A stretch of DNA of 6,382 nt from Anaerolineales bacterium. GTDB taxonomy: Bacteria > Chloroflexota > Anaerolineae > Epilineales > JAANWY01. The notes under the pieces were generated by a model. The model saw nothing but the letters and a program-made list of their open reading frames with translations. It made no database searches and was not told where the DNA came from. Positions within the stretch are counted from its first letter, which is position 1. Every line of letters starts with the position of its first letter. Made by a program: the position numbers and the translations under genes. Location of the stretch: contig JAANWY010000077.1 in the NCBI GenBank assembly GCA_018263655.1, forward strand, positions 1 to 6,382. The letters run 5' to 3'. Below are positions 1-4,848 of the stretch, piece by piece.

Positions 1-2
1 TG

Positions 3-149
3 GAGGTCGTGACCGAGACTGAACGCCGGCAGTCCGTCCCCCACGGCCAGGTCACCTGGACCGCCCACCGGGCCCTGCGCCGCATGCTCGAACATCAGTG
101 GGAGCATCTGTTGGAGATTTCTGAACGCCTGGGCGAACCCATAGTGTGA
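3..149 (+). CDS. C-terminal fragment of a DinB-like (DUF664-type) helical protein
   Basis: The 5' part lies outside the window; 48 codons remain, open from the window edge to TGA at 147-149. The peptide contains T-W-T-A-H-R-A-L-R-R-M-L-E-H-Q-W-E-H-L. This resembles the last helix of DinB/DUF664 four-helix-bundle proteins, where a conserved arginine-rich stretch is followed by H-x3-H, which can supply metal ligands. Members are cytoplasmic and often linked to stress or small-thiol chemistry, but no specific reaction can be assigned from this fragment. Its stop codon falls inside the first unit of the 15-bp tandem array, so changes in array length do not alter the protein. The family call rests on the tail alone and is tentative; the reading frame is convincing because its composition matches the neighbouring genes. 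Confidence 0.5.
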   Translation, partial: EVVTETERRQSVPHGQVTWTAHRALRRMLEHQWEHLLEISERLGEPIV

Positions 150-250
150 ACTGCGATCATGTGAACTGCGATCATGTGAACTGCGATCATGTGAACTGCG
201 ATCATGTGAACTGCGATCATGTGAACTGCGATCATGTGAACTGCGATCAT
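146..250 (+). repeat. Seven perfect tandem copies of a 15-bp unit
   Basis: The unit GTGAACTGCGATCAT occurs seven times without a single difference, starting at 146, 161, 176, 191, 206, 221 and 236. Each copy contains a GATC tetranucleotide. Each copy-to-copy junction reads ATG-TGA, a start codon directly followed by a stop. The first copy contains the stop of the upstream gene, and the last copy ends 12 bp before the ribosome-binding site of the zinc-finger gene. Perfect identity suggests recent expansion by slippage, so copy number probably varies between strains. The array could act as spacing in a promoter/leader or as protein-binding iterons; neither is shown by the sequence. Confidence 0.95.
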
Positions 251-275
251 ACATAACGAAACGAGGTGAATCAAA

Positions 276-959
276 ATGACGGCTCAAAAACAATCACGCG
301 GAACTTGTCAGTACTGTGGAAACGAATACGCTAAGGGCGGCATGATACGGCATCTGCGCGCGTGCTCCGAGCGCGAGGAAGCCATTACCGCTGCCGAACA
401 ACAATCAAACGCAACAGAAACCCTTTATCACCTGCGCGCCCAGGATAACTACATCCCCGATTTCTGGCTGGACCTGGAAATGCGCAGCTCGGCTACCCTG
501 AAAGAGCTGGACCGCTATCTGCGAGCCATCTGGTTGGAGTGCTGCGGCCACCTGAGTCAGTTTTCAATCGGGGGTTGGTCCGGTCGGGAGATCGCTATGA
601 GCCGGCGCACCGACCAAGTGTTCAGGCCCAATGTCGAGCTGACCCACATCTACGACTTCGGCACATCGTCCGAAACGCTCGTCAAGGTCGTCGATGTCAG
701 ACAGGGTGCGCCCACGTCAAAACGGCCCATTGCACTGATGGCGCGCAATCTGCAACCGGAAGCCAATTGCATCGAGTGTGGTCAGCCGGCCTCCTGGCTA
801 TGTATGGAATGTCTGATTGAGGAAAATATATGGGGCGCGCTGTGCAACGAGCATGCCGAAACGCATCCGCATGGCAGCTACGGCCCCCCTACGCCGATCG
901 TCAACTCGCCCCGAGTCGGCATGTGCGGCTACACGGGGCCGGCCGAGCCACCCTATTGA
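276..959 (+). CDS. Zinc-finger protein with plasmid pRiA4b ORF-3-like domain
   Basis: This 227-aa protein carries three cysteine/histidine clusters. The N-terminal finger has C11-x2-C14-x11-H26-x3-C30. The core at 63-98 has the family signature L-D-x2-L-R-x-I-W-L-E-C-C-G-H-L-S (C89, C90, H92). The C-terminal zinc ribbon has C165-x2-C168, C176-x2-C179, C190-x2-H193 and further histidines at 197 and 199, and the protein ends in the typical N-S-P-R-x-G-x-C-G-Y-T-G tail. The middle segment Y-D-F-G-(T/S)-x-S-E-T-L also fits pRiA4b ORF-3-like (IS1096/TnpR-associated) proteins, whose biochemical role is not established; nucleic-acid binding is plausible from the zinc sites. The start is supported by GAGGTGA at 263-269, six bases before ATG. 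Only about 125 bp separate it from the upstream gene, and that gap is mostly the 15-bp array. It is predicted to be cytoplasmic, with no signal peptide. Confidence 0.85.
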   Translation: MTAQKQSRGTCQYCGNEYAKGGMIRHLRACSEREEAITAAEQQSNATETLYHLRAQDNYIPDFWLDLEMRSSATLKELDRYLRAIWLECCGHLSQFSIGGWSGREIAMSRRTDQVFRPNVELTHIYDFGTSSETLVKVVDVRQGAPTSKRPIALMARNLQPEANCIECGQPASWLCMECLIEENIWGALCNEHAETHPHGSYGPPTPIVNSPRVGMCGYTGPAEPPY

Positions 960-975
960 TGGCCTAGTCAACAGC

Positions 976-997
976 CAATGTCATTAAGTTAAGCCAG
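976..997 (+). repeat. 22-bp dispersed repeat, copy 1 (AATGTCATTAAGTTAAGCCA core)
   Basis: This 22-bp segment recurs at 3666-3687 in the same orientation with one mismatch (T989 versus A3679). Both copies lie 13-16 bp downstream of a stop codon, and both precede palindromic repeat elements. Sequences of this kind can be leftover insertion-sequence ends, but no transposase or opposite end is visible here, so the origin is open. Confidence 0.7.
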
Positions 998-1000
998 GCC

Positions 1001-1020
1001 TGCCTGTTAGCAGACAGGTG
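1001..1020 (+). terminator. Possible weak hairpin after the zinc-finger gene
   Basis: CCTGT (1003-1007) pairs with ACAGG (1014-1018) across a six-base loop, with two further G-T pairs possible outside. It sits about 45 bp after the stop codon. No T-run follows, so it is not a standard intrinsic terminator. It may be a weak transcription stop, an RNA 3' end or chance. Confidence 0.25.
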
Positions 1021-1065
1021 ACCGGCCAGAGCGATGACGTGGACGAAGTAGACAGAAACGTTTGA

Positions 1066-1093
1066 TTGCCTGGCACAACTGTTGTAGTATGAT
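1066..1093 (+). promoter_or_regulatory. Candidate sigma-70-type promoter, now upstream of the REP element
   Basis: TTGCCT (1066-1071) and TATGAT (1088-1093) are separated by 16 bp, with four and five matches respectively to the bacterial -35 and -10 consensus. It reads toward the exported-protein gene at 1268. The palindromic element begins immediately after it, and the -10 portion is repeated at 1214-1225. It may be the original promoter of that gene before the insertion. This is a prediction only. Confidence 0.4.
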
Positions 1094-1094
1094 C

Positions 1095-1213
1095 AGCAAT
1101 TCCCGCTATGAAGTTCGTAGTAACGACTTCAGTCGTTTGCGCTGCGTAATGAGCGACTAAAGTCGCTACTACAAACCTCTACGACGTGACGAGAATGCTA
1201 AAACGGGAATTGC
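1095..1213 (+). mobile_element. MITE-like palindromic element carrying a REP pair
   Basis: The ends AGCAATTCCCG (1095-1105) and CGGGAATTGCT (1204-1214) are perfect inverted repeats of 11 bp; the last base overlaps the flanking direct repeat. There is no ORF inside. The interior holds two opposed GTAG-hairpin modules. It is too short to be autonomous, so it would have been mobilised in trans. The enzyme is unknown; the RAYT encoded at 4163 is one candidate, but its own adjacent repeats are of a different sequence family. Confidence 0.55.
1117..1172. repeat. Two opposed REP sequences (BIME-like pair)
   Basis: The left module is GTAG (1117-1120), one spacer base, then stem AACGAC (1122-1127), loop TTCA, stem GTCGTT (1132-1137). 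The right module is its mirror image: stem AGCGAC (1152-1157), loop TAAA, stem GTCGCT (1162-1167), one base, then CTAC (1169-1172), which is GTAG on the other strand. A 14-bp spacer separates them. GTAG or a similar tetranucleotide followed by a hairpin is the known architecture of REP sequences handled by RAYT transposases. The two modules can also pair with each other over 12 bp with one G-T pair. Confidence 0.75.
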
Positions 1214-1218
1214 TGTAG

Positions 1219-1224
1219 TATGAT
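1219..1224 (+). promoter_or_regulatory. Duplicated candidate -10 box for the exported-protein gene
   Basis: TATGAT lies in the second copy of the flanking direct repeat, about 40 bp before the chosen start codon. The sequence 17 bp upstream (TGCTAA, 1196-1201) is a poor -35 match, so this is at best an extended -10 promoter. Confidence 0.25.
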
Positions 1225-1267
1225 CGCGGTAGCGTGATTGGAAGCGATCTGGATGATTGAGGTTTGG

Positions 1268-2404
1268 ATGCAACATCGACTGTTCGCTGCACTGCTGAAG
1301 CCCCGACTGCCACTCACAAAGGCCTTGCGCCTGGGCCGGCTGGTCGCCGCAATCGTGCTCCCGCTGTTGGTCTGCGCCGGCCTGGTCCGCGCCTTCGCCG
1401 AGGAGTCCCTCCACTTCCGCGATCCCTACACCGGTCAGACGGGAGAGGAGTGGGAAGAGGTCAGTACCATTCACGATGACCTGACCTACGCCCTGGCCCT
1501 GGCCGCCGGCTTCTCCATCACCGACAGCATAACGCTGCAAATCTGGGACCAACTGGTGGACTCGGAGCAGATTGGGCCGGGCGACGCTATCTCCTACACC
1601 AACTGCGCCGGCGGCGCCTTCTACCCGCCGCCGAACCCGGACGAAGTCTGTCGCTTCAAACCCCACTCGCGCGTCATCTGGCCTATGTGGAACAGCATGC
1701 AGGATCCGGACCGCTGCACCACTTCACGGTTTGGGCCGTATTCGCCATTCTTCCATTTTCCGCACGACAACGACCGCGACCTGGGCGCGCTCCGCGATTG
1801 GGCGTGGGGCGCCACCGACACGCTGGTGGCTTACGAGGCGTACGCCTGGGGCGGGCCGGCGGAGTTCACGGTGATGCAGGCCTCTTGTCTGTACACGCGC
1901 ACGGCGGTCATCACCACGGGCATCCAGGCCGGCTCGCTGGAGGCCTTCGCCACCTACCTGCACACTCTCGGAGATGCCTATTCGCATCGCGAGTGCATCG
2001 ATCTCATGGACCGCCTGGAGATGCCGTGGGCCACCCACACGCTGACCGGCTACCCGGCATGCAACTACAATCCCCTCGATCCCCAGCCGGACGACGCCCA
2101 TGGCCGCGAGTTCGGCGCCTCCCCCGATGCTGCGCGCACCGACGAAGCCATCCAGGCCATCTACGACGAGCTGGTGCAGCGCAGCTTGCAGCGGGAAGGG
2201 GCGTATTTCCCACTGGACATGGACACGCCGCTGCCGGCCCTGTCCGGTACGCCGACGTTGCGTGACTCGCTGTACACTTTCGTGCATCAGTGGGACTTCG
2301 AGCACCCCGAGGAGCGGCGGGTGTGGGCCGACGAAATGGCCGGCGCCATCCTGTCCCAACGGGTACCGCTCCGCCGCGTGTATGTGCCGTTGGTTAGGCG
2401 CTGA
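1268..2404 (+). CDS. Exported helical protein, possibly zinc-dependent phospholipase C/P1 nuclease-like, with RVYVPLV tail
   Basis: I choose ATG 1268 (378 aa) because GAGG at 1259-1262 lies five bases upstream. ATG 1253 (GGAAG at 1240-1244) or TTG 1238 would add 5 or 10 residues. Residues 1-44 form a signal peptide: a basic region, then the hydrophobic stretch V-A-A-I-V-L-P-L-L-V-C-A-G-L-V, with likely cleavage after A-F-A. The mature part contains H69-D-D-L-T-Y-A-L-A-L-A-A-G-F-S, D94-Q-x-V-D, H163-F-P-H-D-N-D and L-H-T-L-G-D-A-Y-S-H (231-240). Histidine/aspartate pairs of this style are seen in zinc-dependent phospholipase C/S1-P1 nuclease-like folds. The similarity is by motif style only, so substrate and metal are unknown. 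C113, C128, C150, C207, C243 and a cysteine in Y-P-A-C could form disulfides. The C-terminal R-V-Y-V-P-L-V-R-R is shared with the next gene, which begins 96 bp downstream and may be co-transcribed. Confidence 0.7.
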   Translation: MQHRLFAALLKPRLPLTKALRLGRLVAAIVLPLLVCAGLVRAFAEESLHFRDPYTGQTGEEWEEVSTIHDDLTYALALAAGFSITDSITLQIWDQLVDSEQIGPGDAISYTNCAGGAFYPPPNPDEVCRFKPHSRVIWPMWNSMQDPDRCTTSRFGPYSPFFHFPHDNDRDLGALRDWAWGATDTLVAYEAYAWGGPAEFTVMQASCLYTRTAVITTGIQAGSLEAFATYLHTLGDAYSHRECIDLMDRLEMPWATHTLTGYPACNYNPLDPQPDDAHGREFGASPDAARTDEAIQAIYDELVQRSLQREGAYFPLDMDTPLPALSGTPTLRDSLYTFVHQWDFEHPEERRVWADEMAGAILSQRVPLRRVYVPLVRR

Positions 2405-2445
2405 TTGAAGCCGGCGATTGATGAAGTCTGAGAAAATATAGTGAA

Positions 2446-2472
2446 GTGCGTTGCAAGCGCACGGAGCAACGC
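2446..2472 (+). other. Overlapping alternative hairpins in the hydrolase leader
   Basis: GTGCG (2446-2450) can pair with CGCAC (2458-2462). Alternatively GCGTTGC (2448-2454) can pair with GCAACGC (2466-2472). The two are mutually exclusive. They lie in the 96-bp gap before the hydrolase start, and no T-run follows either. They could shape an intergenic RNA or be chance. Confidence 0.3.
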
Positions 2473-2500
2473 GCAGCGAAGTTGTTAGCGGAGGCCAAAG

Positions 2501-3652
2501 ATGCGTGGTCACAACGTAATCAAGGTGCTGAAGGTTCTCCTGGCTGGCGTCGTGGCCCTCATCGGCGTGGGATTGCCGGTGCTCGCCTGGACCGGGCCGG
2601 CCCGGTTAGCGTCCGTCCCGGAGCCGCGAGAGGTCTTACATACTAGTCGGGTAGCGCCCCAGGATTGGGGCACGCCCGTTATGGGGATCACGACCACCTA
2701 CGCCATCTACAAGCAGGATTTCGCGTATGGCGATGCCCCGTTCCCGATCACCGATATGCGGTCCGAGGGCAAGTACCTGGACAAGGAAAGCTACGACGTC
2801 CACGCGCTCACCGTCTATCGGGCGCATGACGGACAGGCACTGCTGGAGCGCCGGCCCGTGGTCTTCTTCGTGCACGGCGGGGCCTGGATCGACGGCTACC
2901 GCGACTGGTACGAGTTCGTCGCGCACTCCTTCACGGGAGAGATGGGCTGGGTCACGGTGGTGATCGACTACCGCCTGACGTCCGATGAGGTGTTTATCGC
3001 TGACCAGTACTGCCCCGACAGGGACACCTGTGGCCGGTCGGAAAACGAGCCTTATCGAACCAAAGCCGGCTGGTACCCCGACAACATCGAGGGTGTGGCG
3101 GCCGCGTTCCGCTGGGTGGTGGAGCACATCGGGGAGAACGGCGGCGATGCCGGCGAGATCGTGGTTTTCGGTCATTCGGCGGGCGGTCATCTGGCCTCGC
3201 TGCTGGCCACGCATCCCGACTACGAGACGCGCATGAGGCCGGCCATCCGGGGGCTGGTCACGATGAGCGGCGCCTACGAACTGAACAGCCTGAACAAAGT
3301 CTTCTGGCACGACGCCGTGACCCAGACGTTCCAGGGAGGCTTTAGCAACACTGAGCTGTTGGAGCAGGCGTCGCCGGCCGGCTATGTCGTGTCGGGCACG
3401 CGGCTGCCACCGTTCTACATTCTCTACGCCGAAGACGAGTTGCTCAACCTGACCGAGCAAAACGTGATGTTCAAGAATCAACTGCAGACGCTGGGCTTTG
3501 ATATAGCTGCCGGCTATCTGGCTGGCTATTCCCACGTCACCGAGATGGAGGCCATCGGCGATGCCGATGAGACCCCCACGCAGTTGATCGTCAACTGGAT
3601 CGAGGCGATTCTGGGTGAGCGAGTCTATGTTCCGTTGGTGGTCGCCAGGTAG
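2501..3652 (+). CDS. Exported alpha/beta hydrolase (HSL/carboxylesterase-like) with RVYVPLV tail
   Basis: This 383-aa protein starts at ATG with GGAGG (2490-2494) six bases upstream. Residues 8-29 form a hydrophobic signal peptide or anchor ending in V-L-A-W. The catalytic domain is that of an alpha/beta hydrolase: oxyanion-hole motif H125-G-G-A-W, nucleophile elbow G-H-S226-A-G-G-H, acid in Y-A-E-D312-E-L-L-N, and histidine in Y-S-H345-V-T-E-M. The triad S226/D312/H345 is therefore complete. The H-G-G-x-W and G-x-S-A-G-G pattern matches hormone-sensitive-lipase-like esterases and the related kynurenine formamidase group; an ester or amide of an extracellular substrate is the likely target, but the exact one cannot be told. 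C171 and C177 (D-Q-Y-C-P-D-R-D-T-C) may form a disulfide, in keeping with export. The extreme C-terminus R-V-Y-V-P-L-V-V-A-R repeats the tail of the upstream protein. Confidence 0.88.
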   Translation: MRGHNVIKVLKVLLAGVVALIGVGLPVLAWTGPARLASVPEPREVLHTSRVAPQDWGTPVMGITTTYAIYKQDFAYGDAPFPITDMRSEGKYLDKESYDVHALTVYRAHDGQALLERRPVVFFVHGGAWIDGYRDWYEFVAHSFTGEMGWVTVVIDYRLTSDEVFIADQYCPDRDTCGRSENEPYRTKAGWYPDNIEGVAAAFRWVVEHIGENGGDAGEIVVFGHSAGGHLASLLATHPDYETRMRPAIRGLVTMSGAYELNSLNKVFWHDAVTQTFQGGFSNTELLEQASPAGYVVSGTRLPPFYILYAEDELLNLTEQNVMFKNQLQTLGFDIAAGYLAGYSHVTEMEAIGDADETPTQLIVNWIEAILGERVYVPLVVAR

Positions 3653-3665
3653 CTACTTACAGATT

Positions 3666-3687
3666 CAATGTCATTAAGATAAGCCAG
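3666..3687 (+). repeat. 22-bp dispersed repeat, copy 2
   Basis: It matches 976-997 at 21 of 22 positions in the same orientation. It starts 13 bp after the hydrolase stop codon and directly abuts the first 117-bp repeat unit, so it marks the left edge of the REP/RAYT region. Confidence 0.7.
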
Positions 3688-3804
3688 CAGTCGCATCACC
3701 AACCCCTTGCGAAGGTTCTGTAGAGCCACCGAATGGCAATCACTTCACCAATGGAGAAGAACCGATATACTTGTAGATTCCCGCTAACCTTCGCAAGGGT
3801 CAGG
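3688..3804. repeat. REP/BIME-like unit 1 of the RAYT-linked array
   Basis: The unit has a spacer (CAGTCGCATCACCAA), then a left arm CCCTTGCGAAGGTT at 3704-3717 (the outermost A is changed to C), a 68-nt interior (3718-3785), and a right arm AACCTTCGCAAGGGT at 3786-3800. The arms are inverted repeats of each other, and each also has a small internal palindrome (CCTT/AAGG). The interior has GTAG (3720-3723), hairpin A GCCA/TGGC (3725-3737), hairpin B CTTC.CCA/TGG.GAAG (3743-3759), and a second GTAG (3773-3776). Confidence 0.93.
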
Positions 3805-3921
3805 CAGTCGCATCACCAAACCCTTGCGAAGGTTCTGTAGAGTCACCGAATGGCAATCACTTCACCAATGGAGAAGAACCTGCATGCCAGTAGTTCCAGA
3901 CTAACCTTCGCAAGGGTCAGG
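3805..3921. repeat. REP/BIME-like unit 2, with a divergent 20-nt patch
   Basis: The arms at 3820-3834 and 3903-3917 are perfect, and the interior (3835-3902) is again 68 nt. A C-to-T change at 3843 turns hairpin A into GTCA/TGGC, which still pairs through G-T. Positions 3881-3900 are replaced by an unrelated 20-nt sequence compared with the other units, yet GTAG (3890-3893) stays at the same offset. This suggests recombination with another genomic family member. Confidence 0.93.
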
Positions 3922-4034
3922 CAGTCGCATCACCAAACCCTTGCGAAGGTTCCGTAGAGCCACCGAATGGCAATCACTTCACCAATGGAGAAGAACCGAT
4001 ATGCTTGTAGATTCCCGCTAACCTTCGCAAGGGT
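3922..4034. repeat. REP/BIME-like unit 3
   Basis: The arms at 3937-3951 and 4020-4034 are perfect around a 68-nt interior (3952-4019). The unit differs from unit 1 by single bases (for example CCGTAG for CTGTAG, and ATGCTT for ATACTT). The copy period is 113 rather than 117 bp because four bases are missing from the spacer that joins it to unit 4. Confidence 0.93.
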
Positions 4035-4150
4035 CAGTCGTATCACCAAACCCTTGCGAAGGTTCTGTAGAGCCACCGAATGGCAATCACTTCACCAATG
4101 GAGAAGAACCGATATACTTGTAGATTCCCGCTAACCTTCGCAAGGGTCAG
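4035..4150. repeat. REP/BIME-like unit 4, adjoining the RAYT start
   Basis: The arms at 4050-4064 and 4133-4147 are perfect around a 68-nt interior (4065-4132) identical to that of unit 1. The right arm ends 15 bp before the RAYT start codon, only six bases upstream of its ribosome-binding site. The transposase leader therefore lies next to, and may fold with, its own repeat. Confidence 0.93.
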
Positions 4151-4162
4151 ACTGGAGGAAAC

Positions 4163-4723
4163 ATGGAGTACCTAGCCGGCCACTACTACCACGTATACAA
4201 CCGCGGGTGCAATCGCAAGCACATCTTCGCAAACGATGGCAACTACCTGTTCCTGCTGCAGCGTGCCAAGACCTATCTCGCCGAGTATCCCCTGACTGTG
4301 ATCGCGTATTGTTTGATGCCGAACCACTACCATTTTCTCTTCAGGCCAGAAGAAGATGGAACAGTCTCCCCCTTCCTTCAACGACTCTTCAACAGCTACA
4401 CTCAGGCGTTCAATAATCAACAAGGGCGCAGTGGCCCTCTGTTCGAAGGCCGGCCCAAGAGCATCCTAGTCGATACCGACGAATACGTGAAGCACCTGTG
4501 TCGATACATCCACCTAAATCCCGTCGACGCCGGCCTGGTAGCCCACCCAGAGGATTGGCCCTACAGCAACTACCTGGAGTGGGTAGAGGAGCGGAAGGGT
4601 ACGCTGATCGATCGCGCACTTGTGCGACAGTACTTCCGTACGCCGGCAGACTACGAAACCTTCATCACCCAGAAGCTCGATGAGACGCTGGAAGAGAAAC
4701 TGAAACCATTTTATTTGGATTGA
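4163..4723 (+). CDS. REP-associated tyrosine transposase (RAYT), IS200-like Y1 family
   Basis: This 186-aa protein is of typical length for the family and starts with the common M-x-Y-L-x-G-H-Y-Y-H-V-Y-N-R-G opening. The HUH nuclease motif is H55-Y-H57 in L-M-P-N-H-Y-H-F-L-F. Further family blocks are S-Y-T-Q-A-F-N (78-84), G-x-L-F-E-G-R-x-K-S (91-100) and R-Y115-I-H-L-N-P-V-x-A-G-L-V, where Y115 is the likely catalytic tyrosine. RAYTs cut and join single-stranded DNA at hairpin-bearing REP sequences and are domesticated relatives of IS200/IS605 transposases, usually present once and flanked by REPs. That is the arrangement here: four inverted-arm units upstream and one downstream. GGAGG (4154-4158) precedes ATG by four bases, a short but usable spacing. 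All expected catalytic residues are present, so the enzyme looks intact. Activity on these particular repeats is inferred from position. Confidence 0.93.
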   Translation: MEYLAGHYYHVYNRGCNRKHIFANDGNYLFLLQRAKTYLAEYPLTVIAYCLMPNHYHFLFRPEEDGTVSPFLQRLFNSYTQAFNNQQGRSGPLFEGRPKSILVDTDEYVKHLCRYIHLNPVDAGLVAHPEDWPYSNYLEWVEERKGTLIDRALVRQYFRTPADYETFITQKLDETLEEKLKPFYLD

Positions 4724-4731
4724 CACCAGAG

Positions 4732-4829
4732 ACCCTTGCGAAGGTTCAGAGTCGCCTTCGGCGTCGAGGGAGTCTCCAACTCGTGGAGCGCCGAACGCAT
4801 GGGCGTTAGGATGTAACCTTCGCAAGGGT
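4732..4829. repeat. REP/BIME-like unit 5, same arms but different interior
   Basis: The left arm ACCCTTGCGAAGGTT (4732-4746) and right arm AACCTTCGCAAGGGT (4815-4829) are perfect copies of those upstream of the RAYT. The interior (4747-4814) is also 68 nt but has a different sequence. It can form hairpin CGCC-TTC-GGCG (4753-4763), hairpin CTCCA/TGGAG (4774-4788) and hairpin AACGC/GCGTT (4794-4807), or a longer stem TTCGGCG/CGCCGAA (4757-4763 with 4789-4795). It begins eight bases after the RAYT stop and ends seven bases before the next ribosome-binding site, so it could stop transcription or modulate the downstream gene. Confidence 0.9.
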
Positions 4830-4848
4830 TTAGTACAGGGAATCAGTC

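Larger units (their letters stand above)
1083..1225 (+). repeat. 12-bp direct repeat flanking the palindromic insertion
   Basis: TGTAGTATGATC occurs at 1083-1094 and again at 1214-1225, exactly bordering the inverted-repeat element between them. The arrangement of direct repeat, inverted repeat, interior, inverted repeat, direct repeat is that of a small transposed element with a target-site duplication, though 12 bp is long for most insertion-sequence families. Both copies contain TATGAT. Confidence 0.65.

Noticed and set aside
539..820. Alternative + frame inside the zinc-finger gene
   Set aside because: It overlaps a gene with a good ribosome-binding site and three intact zinc clusters, and shows no features of its own.
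2418..2442. Promoter upstream of the hydrolase (TTGATG ... TATAGT)
   Set aside because: The spacing is only 13 bp and the next candidate -35 is 26 bp away, so no acceptable sigma-70 promoter is formed.
1724..3535. Long open frames on the minus strand (1724-2512 and 2636-3535) opposite the two exported-protein genes
   Set aside because: They lie antisense to genes with signal peptides and a complete catalytic triad, have no recognisable motifs, and are typical shadow frames in G+C-rich DNA.
3688..4150. CRISPR array
   Set aside because: The arms recur at regular distances, but the sequences between them are themselves repeated, arm orientation alternates, and no cas gene is present; this is a REP/BIME-type array.
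4774..4811. Integron attC-like site (AAC ... GTTAGGA) in REP unit 5
   Set aside because: The core boxes do not match RYYYAAC and GTTRRRY, and the segment is fully explained as the interior of an inverted-arm unit.
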